64,000 bases of DNA from Tsuneonella litorea (GCF_025154015.1 NZ_JAOAMV010000003.1:248001-312000), one strand, 5' to 3'; numbered from the stretch's first letter, positions 8,358-18,513 are shown. Notes: generated from the letters alone by a model not told the origin. Translations and numbers: made by a program.

Positions 8358-9284
8358 GTGAACAAGTCCAAGACGTTGTCTGTCCCGGCCCTGGGCGGTG
8401 AGGCGAGCCTCAACCGCTATCTGGCCGAGATCAAGAAATTCCCGATTCTCACGCCCGAGCAGGAATACATGCTCGCGAAGCGTTATGCCGAGCACGAGGA
8501 CCCCGAAGCGGCCGCGCAGCTCGTCACCAGCCACCTGCGGCTCGTGGCAAAGATCGCCATGGGCTATCGCGGCTACGGCCTGCCCGTCAGCGACCTCATC
8601 TCCGAGGGCAACGTCGGCCTGATGCAGGGCGTCAAGAAGTTCGAACCCGATCGCGGCTTCCGCCTCGCGACGTACGCGATGTGGTGGATCAAGGCGTCGA
8701 TCCAGGAGTTCATCCTGCGCTCGTGGAGCCTCGTGAAGATGGGGACCACGGCGGCGCAGAAGAAGCTGTTCTTCAACCTGCGGCGGATGAAGAAGGAGCT
8801 CGAGGCCTACGAGGATTCGGACCTCCATCCCGACGACGTGACCAAGATCGCGACCGACCTCGGCGTGCCCGAGCAGGAAGTGATCAACATGAACCGCCGG
8901 ATGATGATGGGCGGCGACGGATCGCTCAACGTCTCGATGCGCGGTGCCGAGGAAGGCTCGGGCGAGTGGCAGGACTGGCTGCAGGACGACCGTCCGCTCC
9001 AGGACGAGACCGCCGCCGAGGCCGAAGAGGCACAGGTCCGCCACGAGATGCTGCTCGAGGCGATGGACAGCCTCAACGACCGCGAGAAGCACATCCTCAC
9101 CGAACGGCGGCTGACCGATAACCCGCAGACTCTCGAGGAACTGAGCCAGGTCTACGACGTCAGCCGCGAACGCATCCGGCAGATCGAGGTGCGCGCGTTC
9201 GAAAAGCTCCAGAAGGCGATGCAGCGCATCGCCGGAGAGCGGCTCGCACCCAGCGGCAGCATCGCGGCGCTCGCCGCGGGCTAA
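8358..9284 (+). CDS. rpoH: RNA polymerase heat-shock sigma factor RpoH (sigma-32)
   Basis: A 308-residue sigma-70 family factor directing RNA polymerase to heat-shock promoters. Visible: region 1.2-like PALGGEASLNRYLAEIKKFP, region 2 with HLRLVAKIAMGYRGYGLPVSDLISEGN, region 2.4 RLATYAMWWIKASIQEFIL, the RpoH box around KKLFFNLRRMKKE, and region 4 with TLEELSQVYDVSRERIRQIEVRAFEKLQ. The GTG at 8358 is chosen because homologues start near here and a purine-rich AGGTCAGGGTAGAA precedes it; an ATG at 8277 in frame would add 27 unconserved residues. Several alphaproteobacteria carry two rpoH genes; a second copy could be elsewhere. Confidence 0.94.
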   Translation: MNKSKTLSVPALGGEASLNRYLAEIKKFPILTPEQEYMLAKRYAEHEDPEAAAQLVTSHLRLVAKIAMGYRGYGLPVSDLISEGNVGLMQGVKKFEPDRGFRLATYAMWWIKASIQEFILRSWSLVKMGTTAAQKKLFFNLRRMKKELEAYEDSDLHPDDVTKIATDLGVPEQEVINMNRRMMMGGDGSLNVSMRGAEEGSGEWQDWLQDDRPLQDETAAEAEEAQVRHEMLLEAMDSLNDREKHILTERRLTDNPQTLEELSQVYDVSRERIRQIEVRAFEKLQKAMQRIAGERLAPSGSIAALAAG

Positions 9285-9302
9285 GCTTGGCCAATTGTGT
9301 AC

Positions 9303-9331
9303 AGCGCCCTGCCGCACTGCGGCGGGGCGCT
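9303..9331 (+). terminator. Hairpin downstream of rpoH
   Basis: A 13-bp stem (9303-9315 with 9319-9331, one G-T wobble) around a 3-base loop lies 18 bases after the rpoH stop. There is no run of T afterwards, so it is a stable 3' hairpin or a weak intrinsic terminator. Confidence 0.5.
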
Positions 9332-9365
9332 TGTCGTGCGCATCGTTTGCCGTAAGGTCCATTGG

Positions 9366-10895
9366 ATGAGAAACCTTGCGAAGGCGCCTGTCGCCTGCGC
9401 CGCGTTGCTGCTGCTTGCCGGCAACGCCGCGCCCGGCCCCGTGGATCCGGATTCGCGCGCGTGGTGGGCGCTCGCCACCGAGCTTTCGAGCGATTCGATG
9501 GAAGGGCGCGACGCGGGGTCGGGCGGATACGAACGCGCTGCACGGCTGGTCGCTGAAAGGATGGCGGCGGCGGGCCTCCAGCCGCTCGGTGAGGACGGCA
9601 CCTGGTTCCAGCGCGTTTCGCTCCAGGAACGTGCCGTGACGGACGCAACGCTGAACGGTCCGGGCGGTAATCTGGCGTTTCTCGACGAATTCACCGTCGA
9701 TCCGCAGCCGGGCCTCCCTTCCTCGATCGAGCTGCCGATCGCCTATCGCGGATATTGCGGCGCGGGCGTGCTCGGCGACGTGCGCGGCAAGCTCGTCATC
9801 TGCCATGGCACGCGCCGCGACGGACTGCCGAACGGAAAGGAACGCGACGCCGCGCTGCGCAACGCAGGCGCGGCGGGGCTCGCGGAGATCGCGGACCCCG
9901 GCTTCGAGATCGAGCCGCCGCGGTGGCCCTACGCGTATGCCCGCCGCGTGATCAGGTCGGCCGAAGCAGAGAATAGCGAAGCGTTCATCGACCTCACGAT
10001 CAACGCCGATGCGCTGGACAAGCTGATCGGGTCCGGGCGCGCAGCCGCACTCGTCGCCGATGGTGCCACGGGACGGGACCTGCCTTCGTTTGACGGCGGC
10101 GTCGCGCGAATGACGTTTGCCATGCGGACCGCGCAGTATTCATCCCCGAATGTCATCGGCTATCTGCCCGGCACCGATCCCGCGCTGGCCGACCAGGCGA
10201 TAGTGCTCGGCGCGCACCTCGATGGATACGGCTTCGGCCGCGCGGTCGACGGCGATGCGATCTATAACGGCACGCTCGACGATGCGGCTTACGTGGCGCT
10301 GATCGTTCATCTGATGGAACTGCGCAAACGCGAAGGATACCGCCGCCCGATCGTCGTCGGCATCTGGACCGGCGAAGAGAAGGGTCTCCACGGCTCGCGC
10401 TGGTTTGTCGACCATCCGACGATCCCGCTGTCGCGCGTCGCGGCGAACATCAACCTTGACCAGCTCAGGCCGATATTTCCGCTCGAACTTCTGACGATAC
10501 ACGCGCGGGACGACACGACGCTGGGGCGGGACGCCTCTTCGATCGCCGAGGCGATGGGCATCGTGCCGCAGGACGATCCCGAACCGGAACGCAACCTCAT
10601 CCGCCGGACCGACCACTGGCCGTTCATCCAGGCGGGCATTCCGGCGGTCAACTTCGTGTTCGGATTTGCCCCAGGCAGCGCGAGCGAGGCGGTCTATCGC
10701 GAGTGGTACAGAACCGGCTACCACAAGCCGCAGGACGACGTGAACCAGCCGATCGACTGGCAGGCCGCCGCCGACTTCAACCGGTTCTTCTATGCACTTG
10801 TCGATCGTGTCGCCAATGCCGACGCCGCGCCCGCGTGGTTGCCGGACAGCGAACTGGCGCCCAGGAAAAGTGTCGCGGCGGGTTCCGTCGACTGA
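9366..10895 (+). CDS. Secreted M28 family zinc aminopeptidase
   Basis: A 509-residue exported peptidase. A signal peptide (MRNLAKAPVACAALLLLAG) is followed by a PA-like insert (about residues 120-240) and an M28 catalytic domain. Zinc ligands can be placed at H284 (GAHLDGYG), D305/D306 (NGTLDDAA), E337/E338 (TGEEKGLHGS), D365 (NLDQ) and H417 (TDHWPF). The family releases N-terminal amino acids from peptides in the periplasm or outside the cell; specificity is unknown. The ATG at 9366 is chosen over the frame start at 9297 because it gives the signal peptide. It is followed after 57 bases by a cupredoxin gene on the same strand. Confidence 0.9.
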   Translation: MRNLAKAPVACAALLLLAGNAAPGPVDPDSRAWWALATELSSDSMEGRDAGSGGYERAARLVAERMAAAGLQPLGEDGTWFQRVSLQERAVTDATLNGPGGNLAFLDEFTVDPQPGLPSSIELPIAYRGYCGAGVLGDVRGKLVICHGTRRDGLPNGKERDAALRNAGAAGLAEIADPGFEIEPPRWPYAYARRVIRSAEAENSEAFIDLTINADALDKLIGSGRAAALVADGATGRDLPSFDGGVARMTFAMRTAQYSSPNVIGYLPGTDPALADQAIVLGAHLDGYGFGRAVDGDAIYNGTLDDAAYVALIVHLMELRKREGYRRPIVVGIWTGEEKGLHGSRWFVDHPTIPLSRVAANINLDQLRPIFPLELLTIHARDDTTLGRDASSIAEAMGIVPQDDPEPERNLIRRTDHWPFIQAGIPAVNFVFGFAPGSASEAVYREWYRTGYHKPQDDVNQPIDWQAAADFNRFFYALVDRVANADAAPAWLPDSELAPRKSVAAGSVD

Positions 10896-10952
10896 CGTTG
10901 CCTGGGCGATCGTCGGGGTCTATTCGGGAAGTCCCGGCCCAAGGAGGCCACG

Positions 10953-11351
10953 ATGATCCCACGTTCGCTTGCCCCGCTTGTCGCCCTCGCCGCCGGCTTT
11001 CTCGCGTCCCCGGCCCCGTCAGCCGATCCGCCTGGATCCACGATCGCGGTCGAGCTGTCCAACTTCGCGTTCGCGCCTGCCACGATCGAGCTCGTCCACG
11101 GTCGCGCCTATGCGTTGCAGCTGACCAATACCGGTTCGGGCGGGCACAATTTCGCCGCCCCGCGGTTTTTCGCCGCAGCCGCGGTCGATCCGGCCGACCG
11201 GCGGTCCATCCGCAAGGGCGGGATCGAGGTTGGCAAGGGCGCCACGGTAACGGTCAGGTTCACCGCTCCCGCGGCAGGCCACTACGACGTCAGGTGCACC
11301 CACTTCCTTCATTCGACCTTCGGAATGAAGGGCGAAATCGTCGTATCGTGA
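10953..11351 (+). CDS. Periplasmic cupredoxin-like protein
   Basis: A 132-residue protein with a signal peptide (residues 1-24, cleavage near APSA) and a type 1 copper fold. Likely copper ligands are H65 (GGHNF), C115, H120 and M125 in RCTHFLHSTFGM, which matches the C-x4-H-x4-M pattern of plastocyanin/azurin-like domains. It would act as a small periplasmic electron carrier or copper-binding protein; a partner is not evident. The start has AAGGAGG nine bases upstream, a strong ribosome site. It is convergent with the DUF4242 gene, seven bases between stops. Confidence 0.85.
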   Translation: MIPRSLAPLVALAAGFLASPAPSADPPGSTIAVELSNFAFAPATIELVHGRAYALQLTNTGSGGHNFAAPRFFAAAAVDPADRRSIRKGGIEVGKGATVTVRFTAPAAGHYDVRCTHFLHSTFGMKGEIVVS

Positions 11352-11358
11352 TCTGCGC

Positions 11359-11631
11359 TTACTCGGCCGTGGTCGGATCGATTACGCTGCGGACCTGCGA
11401 AATCCTGTTCGCCGGAAACCCTGCCGTCTCCGCGTGCTGCCGGATAAGCTCCTCGCTGGGCGCTCGGTAGATGCAGTAGATCCTGTCGTCGGTGACGTAG
11501 CTGTGGACCCACTGTATCTCGGGTCCCAGATCGCGAAGGACACTGCACGATTGCTGCGAGGCGCCCTGCAGGTCGCTCGCCCCGAGCGAGCCGACGCCGG
11601 GCATTTCGCGTTCGATAACGAATTGGGGCAT
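11359..11631 (-). CDS. DUF4242 domain-containing protein
   Basis: A 90-residue protein matching the DUF4242 family over its whole length, with the family features MPQFVIEREMPG at the start, SVLRDLGPEIQWVHSYVTDD in the middle and VRSVIDPTTAE at the end. The family has a ferredoxin-like dimeric fold and includes the nickel-binding protein SCO4226; no reaction is established. No signal peptide, so cytosolic. A GGGAGAA ribosome site precedes the ATG at 11631. The gene is convergent with the cupredoxin gene. Confidence 0.85.
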   Translation of the reverse strand: MPQFVIEREMPGVGSLGASDLQGASQQSCSVLRDLGPEIQWVHSYVTDDRIYCIYRAPSEELIRQHAETAGFPANRISQVRSVIDPTTAE

Positions 11632-11694
11632 GGCAATTCTCCCTTGCGACCCGGGCGTGTCTTGCGCTTCCCGACACGCAGAGTCGATAGGTGT

Positions 11695-12279
11695 TCAGGC
11701 CCCGCCCGCGCCTGCGTCGCGCCGCCGGAAAACCTGAAGCGAGAACCGGGGTTCGGGAGCCCCGGGAAGAACCGGGGTCGTGCAGTGGTCGATCCCGGAA
11801 TCGTTGCGTAAACCGCGATTGAACCGCGGAACAACGACCGACGGCCGGGCGCCCTTCGACGCGCGGTGAAGAAACAGCCCACCCCACTCCGGTTCCCATC
11901 GCTCGTTCAGGTAAACCGTGGCCGCACCGCCATGCTTGCCGTCCCGGTGCCAGGGAATGAAACTGCCGACAGGCCATGCGTGGAACAGGACATTGGCCTC
12001 GCCGGGCTCCAGCATCCCCCCTTCGCGCAGGAATGCGCAGACGATTCCGGCCGCACGCTCGTTCAGCCGGTGGACGCGCACCGGCTCTTCCCCCCGCTGC
12101 AGATCGGGATGCCATAACGCGTTGCTATCGGGAAATCCGCCCTCTTCGGTGTAGAATCGGCGTGCTTCGCCCAGCAGCCAGCGACAAAGCGCGGGCGCGA
12201 ACACGTCGTCGACCACGGCGAGGCCGCTCAAGCCACCGCCCCCCACCGCCGGAAGGCCCGTTTTCGCAGAACCGGACAT
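11695..12279 (-). CDS. 2OG-Fe(II) oxygenase superfamily protein
   Basis: A 194-residue double-stranded beta-helix dioxygenase. The iron triad is visible as H111-x-D113 (FIPWHRDGKHGG) and H165 (GIDHCTTPV), followed 13 residues later by R178 that would bind 2-oxoglutarate (EPRFSLQVF). The block TVYLNERWEPEWGGLFLH is typical of prolyl-4-hydroxylase-like members. The substrate is unknown; no signal peptide. It is divergent from mtgA with 58 bases between starts and lies upstream of the DUF4242 gene on the same strand. Confidence 0.85.
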   Translation of the reverse strand: MSGSAKTGLPAVGGGGLSGLAVVDDVFAPALCRWLLGEARRFYTEEGGFPDSNALWHPDLQRGEEPVRVHRLNERAAGIVCAFLREGGMLEPGEANVLFHAWPVGSFIPWHRDGKHGGAATVYLNERWEPEWGGLFLHRASKGARPSVVVPRFNRGLRNDSGIDHCTTPVLPGAPEPRFSLQVFRRRDAGAGGA

Positions 12280-12337
12280 GGTGGGTTCTCGTGGCCCGCT
12301 TGCCCCGCCTTGTCTATACCCCTAGCAATCGTCGGCG

Positions 12338-13006
12338 ATGCTGTGGTTCGCGAAGCTCATCGCCAAGCTGTTCGTTGGGTTCGTGGCGCTCAGCCTAGCG
12401 CTCGTGCTGCTGTTTCGGTTCGTGCCCGTTCCGGTCACGGCGACGATGCTGATGGACGGCAACGGGATCACCAGGGACTGGGAATCGCTGGCGAACATCG
12501 ACCGCAACCTCGTCTTGGCAGTCATCGCGGCCGAGGACGGCAAGTTCTGCAGCCACGACGGGTTCGACCGCGAGGCGATCGAACAGGCCATCGAACGCAA
12601 CGCGCGAGGCGGGCGGATCAGGGGCGGTTCCACGATCAGCCAGCAGACCGCGAAGAACGTGTTCCTGTGGCAAGGCGGCGGTTACCTGCGGAAGGGTTTC
12701 GAGGCCTGGTTCACCTTCCTCATCGAACACCTGTGGGGGAAGCGTCGGATCATGGAGGTCTATCTCAACGTCGCCGAGACAGGCATCGGCACGTACGGCG
12801 CCGAAGCCGGCGCGCAGCGATATTTCGGGCATTCGGCGGCGCGCCTTTCGCGGACCGAAGCGGCGCGCATGGCGGCGGCGCTGCCGCTGCCCAAGAAGCG
12901 TTCGGTGGTCAATCCAACCGGTTTCACCCGGCGCTACGGCAACACCATCGCCGCGCGCATCGGCATCGTCCGGCGTGACGGCCTCGATTCCTGCGTCTAC
13001 GAGTAG
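12338..13006 (+). CDS. mtgA: Monofunctional peptidoglycan transglycosylase MtgA
   Basis: A 222-residue inner-membrane glycosyltransferase (GT51) that polymerises lipid II into glycan strands. It has one N-terminal membrane anchor (residues 9-28), the catalytic glutamate E66 in VIAAEDGKFCSHDGFD, the GGSTISQQTAKNVFL motif (97-110), and KRRIMEVYLNVAE, the GT51 motif before the second half. Length is normal for MtgA and there is no transpeptidase domain. The cation-efflux gene begins four bases after its stop, so the two are probably co-transcribed, though functionally unrelated. Confidence 0.93.
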   Translation: MLWFAKLIAKLFVGFVALSLALVLLFRFVPVPVTATMLMDGNGITRDWESLANIDRNLVLAVIAAEDGKFCSHDGFDREAIEQAIERNARGGRIRGGSTISQQTAKNVFLWQGGGYLRKGFEAWFTFLIEHLWGKRRIMEVYLNVAETGIGTYGAEAGAQRYFGHSAARLSRTEAARMAAALPLPKKRSVVNPTGFTRRYGNTIAARIGIVRRDGLDSCVYE

Positions 13007-13010
13007 ATCG

Positions 13011-13916
13011 ATGGGCGCGGGGCATTCACACGATCATTCGCACGGCAGGCAGCAACGCGATTTCGGCGCCGCATTCGGCTGGGGGGTGGTACTCAACCTC
13101 GCCTTCGTCGCGGTCGAGGCGGTCTACGGCTTCATCTCCGGCTCGATGGCACTCATCGCGGATGCCGGACACAATCTCAGCGACGTGCTCAGCCTGGCGC
13201 TCGCGTGGGGCGCGAGCGTCCTGGCCAAACGGCCACCCGATGGCCGGTTCACCTATGGCTTCAAGAGCTCGACGATACTCGCCGCACTGGCCAACGCCGC
13301 GCTGCTGCTGGTGGCGATCGGCGGTATCGCGTTCGAGACGATCAACCGGCTCGGCGAACCGCCCGCCGTGGAAGGGCGGACGATGATGATCGTTGCGGGG
13401 ATCGGCATCGTCATCAACGCGGGCACCGCCATGCTGTTCGCGCGGGGCCGCAAGCACGACATCAACATTCGCGGCGCCTTCCTGCATATGGCCGCCGATG
13501 CGCTGGTCAGCCTGGGTGTCGTGGTCGCTGGCGCCCTGATCCTGTGGACCGGTGCGCGGTGGATAGACCCCGCGACGAGCCTGCTCATCGTTCTGGTGAT
13601 CGCCTGGGGCACCTGGGGCCTGCTCAAGGATAGCGTGAAGCTTGGCCTCAACGCGGTACCGGACCACATCGACGAGCAGGGCGTTCGAGCGCACCTGGCC
13701 GGGCTTCCGGGCGTGGCGGCAGTGCATGATCTGCACATCTGGCCGATGAGCACGACCGAGGCTGCGCTGACCGCGCACCTGGTCATGCCGGGCGGGCACC
13801 CCGGAGACGCCTTCCTGCGCGACCTGGGCGAGGCGCTGGAGCACCGCTTCCACATCGGCCACGTGACGGTCCAGGTGGAAACCGGCGCTTGCGGGATGCG
13901 GCACGCGCATGACTAG
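13011..13916 (+). CDS. Cation diffusion facilitator family metal transporter (CzcD-like)
   Basis: A 301-residue inner-membrane proton-coupled exporter of divalent metal. A histidine-rich start (GAGHSHDHSHG) precedes six membrane helices. The transport-site motif DAGHNLSD (D51, H54, D58) in helix 2 and HMAADALVS in helix 5 form the usual HD-HD site, which favours Zn2+ (also Co2+, Cd2+). The C-terminal cytosolic domain has VHDLHIWPMS and ends CGMRHAHD, another possible metal site. The ATG at 13011 is used rather than the frame start at 12975 that would overlap mtgA. Substrate not determined. Confidence 0.9.
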   Translation: MGAGHSHDHSHGRQQRDFGAAFGWGVVLNLAFVAVEAVYGFISGSMALIADAGHNLSDVLSLALAWGASVLAKRPPDGRFTYGFKSSTILAALANAALLLVAIGGIAFETINRLGEPPAVEGRTMMIVAGIGIVINAGTAMLFARGRKHDINIRGAFLHMAADALVSLGVVVAGALILWTGARWIDPATSLLIVLVIAWGTWGLLKDSVKLGLNAVPDHIDEQGVRAHLAGLPGVAAVHDLHIWPMSTTEAALTAHLVMPGGHPGDAFLRDLGEALEHRFHIGHVTVQVETGACGMRHAHD

Positions 13917-13970
13917 TACCGCACCGGCACGCCAGTCGAGAGCGCGCCTCGCACGCCGGCGGGTGCCTAG

Positions 13971-14534
13971 ATGAGCGCCGAGCAGGCGCGCGCCCGGCTC
14001 GCGGCTGCCCTCGTCCGCCTCGGCGCGGGCGACAAGGCTGCGCTCGAGCAGGTCTACCGGGCAACCTCGGCGAAGCTTTTCGGCATCTGCCTGCGTATCT
14101 TGGGTGACCGAAAGGAGGCCGAAGACACCTTGCAGGAGGTTTACCTGACGCTGTGGCGCCGCGCCGACCGGTTCGATCCGGCGCGGGCAAGCCCGATTAC
14201 CTGGATTGCCGTCCTCGCCCGGAACCGGGCGATCGACCGTCTGCGCCGCAAGCGCACCCTCGGGCCAGCGGTTCCGGTGGAAGCTGCACGCGAGGTCGCC
14301 GACGAGACTCCCTCGGCCGAAGACAGCCTGATCGAGGACGAAGGCCAAGCACGCATCCACCATTGTCTCGAAACGCTCGAATCCGCACAGCGATCGGGCA
14401 TCAAGGAGGCTTTCTTCGGCGGCTTCACCTATGCCGACCTCGCCCAGCGGGCAGGAATACCGCTGGGCACGATGAAAAGCCGCATACGGCGGGGCCTCGC
14501 CCGCCTGAAGACGTGCCTGGAGGCGGGCGAGTGA
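13971..14534 (+). CDS. ECF sigma factor, SigK-like
   Basis: A 187-residue group 4 sigma factor with region 2 (YRATSAKLFGICLRILGDRKEAEDTLQEVYLTLW is its start; DNA-melting and -10 part at residues 25-90) and region 4 (FTYADLAQRAGIPLGTMKSRIRRGLARLK, residues about 150-180). Sequence style and partner genes fit the SigK group (ECF19), where the sigma factor is held by an RskA-type membrane anti-sigma factor. The stop overlaps the anti-sigma start (GTGA, 14531-14534), so the pair is translationally coupled. A fasciclin gene lies just downstream, as in the mycobacterial SigK regulon. Confidence 0.9.
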   Translation: MSAEQARARLAAALVRLGAGDKAALEQVYRATSAKLFGICLRILGDRKEAEDTLQEVYLTLWRRADRFDPARASPITWIAVLARNRAIDRLRRKRTLGPAVPVEAAREVADETPSAEDSLIEDEGQARIHHCLETLESAQRSGIKEAFFGGFTYADLAQRAGIPLGTMKSRIRRGLARLKTCLEAGE

Positions 14535-15244
14535 CGCCTGACGACCGCCTTGCCGCCGAATTCGCGATCGGCCTGCTCGAAGGCCAGGACCTGCTCGACG
14601 CGCGCGGCCGGCGCGCGAGCGATCCGGCGTTCGCAAAGGCGGTCGATTGGTGGGAAGCGCGTCTTGCGCCTCTGCTCGACACGATCCCGGCCGTCGTTCC
14701 GCCCGAATACCTGCTCGCCCGGATCTCGGCGGCGATGGCGGACACTCCTGACGGAGGCGCCGAAGTGGTCAGGCTGCGTCAACGGGTACGGTTCTGGCAG
14801 CGCGGCGCGGCGGCCGGCGCGATCGCGGCCAGCGCGGCACTCGCCGCCCTGGTCCTGACCCCGCAGAACCGCACCCCGGCAGATGTCCCTGTCCGGGCCG
14901 CATCGGCACCTCTCGTCGCTTCGATCCCGATCGGCGATTCGGCGCTGCGCCTTGGTGTCACCTATCTGCCCGACCGGAAGGAACTGCTGGTTTCGGCCAG
15001 CGGCCTGGCAAGCGACGGGGTTCACGATCACGAGCTGTGGCTGGTGCCTGACGGCGGGGGCGCGCTGCGCTCGCTCGGCGTGGTCCAGCCGGGCCGCGAG
15101 CGGCGGGTTTCGCTCGACCCGGCCACCGCCGCGCTCATCCACGACGGCAGCGCGATGGTCCTCACGCGCGAGCCACTCGGCGGCAAGCCGCCCGCGGCCG
15201 ACGCCGGCCCCGTCGTTGCCGAAGGCAGTTTCGACAGGGTCTGA
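14531..15244 (+). CDS. Anti-sigma factor, RskA family
   Basis: A 237-residue membrane anti-sigma factor. The cytosolic N-terminus (residues 1-90) contains the sigma-binding part with AAEFAIGLLEGQDLLDARG, typical of RskA-like anti-sigma domains but without a zinc-binding HxxxCxxC. One membrane helix follows at about 92-111, and the periplasmic RskA domain (120-237) has SASGLASDGVHDHELWLVPD and a C-terminal VAEGSFDRV. The start is the GTG at 14531, overlapping the sigma gene by four bases. It should sequester the upstream sigma factor at the inner membrane until released by proteolysis (family knowledge). Confidence 0.88.
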   Translation: MTPDDRLAAEFAIGLLEGQDLLDARGRRASDPAFAKAVDWWEARLAPLLDTIPAVVPPEYLLARISAAMADTPDGGAEVVRLRQRVRFWQRGAAAGAIAASAALAALVLTPQNRTPADVPVRAASAPLVASIPIGDSALRLGVTYLPDRKELLVSASGLASDGVHDHELWLVPDGGGALRSLGVVQPGRERRVSLDPATAALIHDGSAMVLTREPLGGKPPAADAGPVVAEGSFDRV

Positions 15245-15274
15245 TCCCACTCGAAAAAAAATTGGCTCGCGGTG

Positions 15275-15299
15275 CATCCGGGGCGCATCGGGCTGCGTA
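15275..15299 (+). promoter_or_regulatory. Candidate ECF (SigK-type) promoter of the fasciclin gene
   Basis: CATCC at 15275-15279 and CGTA at 15296-15299 are separated by 16 bases and lie about 52 bases before the fasciclin start. Mycobacterial SigK promoters have CATCC in the -35 element, and ECF promoters often end in CGT at -10. I did not see the same pair upstream of the sigma gene itself, so autoregulation is not supported by sequence. Confidence 0.45.
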
Positions 15300-15350
15300 A
15301 CTCCTCCCGCAAGCTGGACGGGGCTTGCCAACCAAAGGAGCTTACGCATC

Positions 15351-15929
15351 ATGATTTCCCCCAAGTTGAAAGCCGCCTCGTTCGCCGCCATGGCAACCAT
15401 GGGCGCCTTCGCCCTCGCTGCCGGCGCGCCAGCGGCGGCCCACAACCATTCCAGCCATGCGGGCCACGGCGCCGAAAAGTCACAGAAGACCATCGTCGGG
15501 ACCGCGATGGGCACGGGCATGCATTCGACGCTGGTCGCGGCGGTCAAGGCCGCCGACCTTGTCGACACCCTCTCCGGCCCTGGGCCGTTCACGGTCTTCG
15601 CGCCGGTCGATTCTGCGTTTGCGGCGCTTCCCGATGGCACCGTCGACACCCTGCTGCAGCCCGCCCAGAAGGGCACGCTGACCAAGGTCCTGACCTACCA
15701 CGTGGTCGCTGGCCGCGTACCCGCCACACAGCTGGTCCAGGCGATCCGCAAGAACGGCGGTTCCTATGCGTTCGATACGGTCGCGGGCGAAAAGCTGACC
15801 GCTCGCCTCGACGGCGAAACGGTGACGATCACCGACGCGGCCGGTCGCACGTCGCGCGTATCCATGGCCGACGTGAAGGCGACCAACGGTGTCATCCACG
15901 TGACCGACGGGGTCTTCCTCCCCGCCTGA
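15351..15929 (+). CDS. Secreted fasciclin (FAS1) domain protein
   Basis: A 192-residue exported protein. A signal peptide (residues 1-30, cleavage near GAPAAA) is followed by a short histidine-rich linker ([10 protein letters not shown]) and one FAS1 domain (about 45-190) with the family motifs [17 protein letters not shown] and [17 protein letters not shown]1 proteins are cell-surface or adhesion proteins; in Mycobacterium the SigK-RskA system controls the FAS1 proteins MPT70 and MPT83. The start has AAAGGAG ten bases upstream. Directly downstream of the sigma/anti-sigma pair, it is the likely main target gene (inference). Confidence 0.9.
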   Translation: MISPKLKAASFAAMATMGAFALAAGAPAAAHNHSSHAGHGAEKSQKTIVGTAMGTGMHSTLVAAVKAADLVDTLSGPGPFTVFAPVDSAFAALPDGTVDTLLQPAQKGTLTKVLTYHVVAGRVPATQLVQAIRKNGGSYAFDTVAGEKLTARLDGETVTITDAAGRTSRVSMADVKATNGVIHVTDGVFLPA

Positions 15930-15976
15930 CCGGGTTCCCTGGCGCCGTCCCTGGCCGGGGCGGCGCCCACTCCCAG

Positions 15977-16022
15977 CCCCGTCCGGCCATTCCTTCCCAG
16001 CGCCGGACGGGGCCTTTTTTTT
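15977..16022 (+). terminator. Intrinsic terminator of the fasciclin gene
   Basis: An 11-bp perfect GC-rich stem (15977-15987 with 16002-16012) followed by a run of eight T (16015-16022), 47 bases after the fasciclin stop. This is a textbook rho-independent terminator. Confidence 0.9.
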
Positions 16023-16085
16023 CGAGCCGCTCGCTGTTCGCCTGGAAGCGCGATTCGCCCGGGATTCCGGCGCCCAAAACGAATA

Positions 16086-16109
16086 GACCCCGCACCTGTG
16101 TGCGGGGTC
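16086..16109 (-). terminator. Hairpin terminator downstream of clpX
   Basis: A 10-bp perfect stem (16086-16095 with 16100-16109) around a 4-base loop lies 56 bases after the clpX stop. On the minus strand it is followed by TATTCGTTTT, a weak T tract, so it probably ends the clp transcript. Confidence 0.65.
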
Positions 16110-16164
16110 CTTCGCATTCCGTCCTTCCTTGCCAGGAACGGCGATCGGTGGCCGGATCAGCGGG

Positions 16165-17430
<1,266 letters not shown>

Positions 17431-17612
17431 ATCCTGGCTTTCGAAGCCCCGGTCCCGCTCGGGGAGCCGGGGGATTCGCCGACCCTAAGGCCGGATTTTC
17501 GATAATCAACTCATAGCGCCTAGCAGCAATGCCCTTGCGGCAAGCTGAAGCGGCAGGGTTGCCGAAATGCTACGCCCGGCGTCCCGCCATGGGTCGCCCG
17601 GCACCCTGCTGG

Positions 17613-18314
17613 TTACTCCGGCGCCCCGCCCGAGCCGTCCGCTTCGGGGGAATCCCCCTCGGGGCGGGTTTCGAACACCTTGTCGACGATGCCGAACGCC
17701 ATCGCCTCGTCCGCCTCGAGGAAGGTGTCGCGGTCCATCGCCTTCTCGATCTCGCTCAGGGCCTTGCCGGTGTACTTGGCATAGAGGTCGTTCATGCGCG
17801 TGCGCATCCGCAGGATCTCGCGCGCCTGGATCTCGATGTCGGACGCCATGCCGCGCGCGCCGCCCGACGGTTGGTGGACCATGATCCGCGCATTGGGGAG
17901 CGCGATGCGCATCCCCGGCTCGCCCGCCGCCAGCAGGAAGCTGCCCATCGAAGCCGCCTGGCCGACGCAGACGGTCGAAACGCGCGGCTTGATGTACTGC
18001 ATGGTGTCGTGGATCGCCATGCCCGCCGTCACCACCCCGCCGGGGGAGTTGATGTACATGCTGATCGGCTTGGAGGGATTCTCGCTCTCGAGAAACAGCA
18101 GCTGGGCGACGATCAGCGAGGCCATGTTGTCCTCGATCTGGTCGGTGACGAACACGATCCGCTCGCGCAAAAGGCGGCTGAAGATGTCGAAGCTACGCTC
18201 GCCGCGGCTGGTCTGCTCGACCACCACCGGCACCAGCGCCCCGGTCACCGGATCGCGAGTGAAGCGGCCCTGGCTTCCGTAGACCTCGTGCGATCCACCG
18301 AAAACGTCGATCAT
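17613..18314 (-). CDS. clpP: ATP-dependent Clp protease proteolytic subunit ClpP
   Basis: A 233-residue serine protease that forms a barrel-shaped 14-mer capped by ClpX or ClpA. The catalytic triad is S122 (GQAASMGSF), H147 (MVHQPSGG) and D196 (DRDTF). The segment [23 protein letters not shown] is the mature N-terminus; about 25 residues precede it and may be a propeptide or may reflect an upstream start choice. AAAGGACG is a good ribosome site for the ATG at 18314. The C-terminus carries an acidic tail ([16 protein letters not shown]). clpX follows on the same strand; tig, usually adjacent, is 2.7 kb away. Confidence 0.97.
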   Translation of the reverse strand: MIDVFGGSHEVYGSQGRFTRDPVTGALVPVVVEQTSRGERSFDIFSRLLRERIVFVTDQIEDNMASLIVAQLLFLESENPSKPISMYINSPGGVVTAGMAIHDTMQYIKPRVSTVCVGQAASMGSFLLAAGEPGMRIALPNARIMVHQPSGGARGMASDIEIQAREILRMRTRMNDLYAKYTGKALSEIEKAMDRDTFLEADEAMAFGIVDKVFETRPEGDSPEADGSGGAPE

Positions 18315-18513
18315 GAAAACTCGTCCTTTCGTCTCTCGTCGGCCGCCTATGTCGCGAGTGCGCGAGGGATGTTCAAGGGCATTAACCCGCGCTCTGCCCA
18401 GCTCTCGCGATTACGGGCGTTTTTGATCGGCGCGCGATGGTCGTTCGTCGAGCTCGCCGCGACACGGCGTATCAGCCGCGCAACACACCCGTCCGGGTAA
18501 CAAGGATTTCAGT

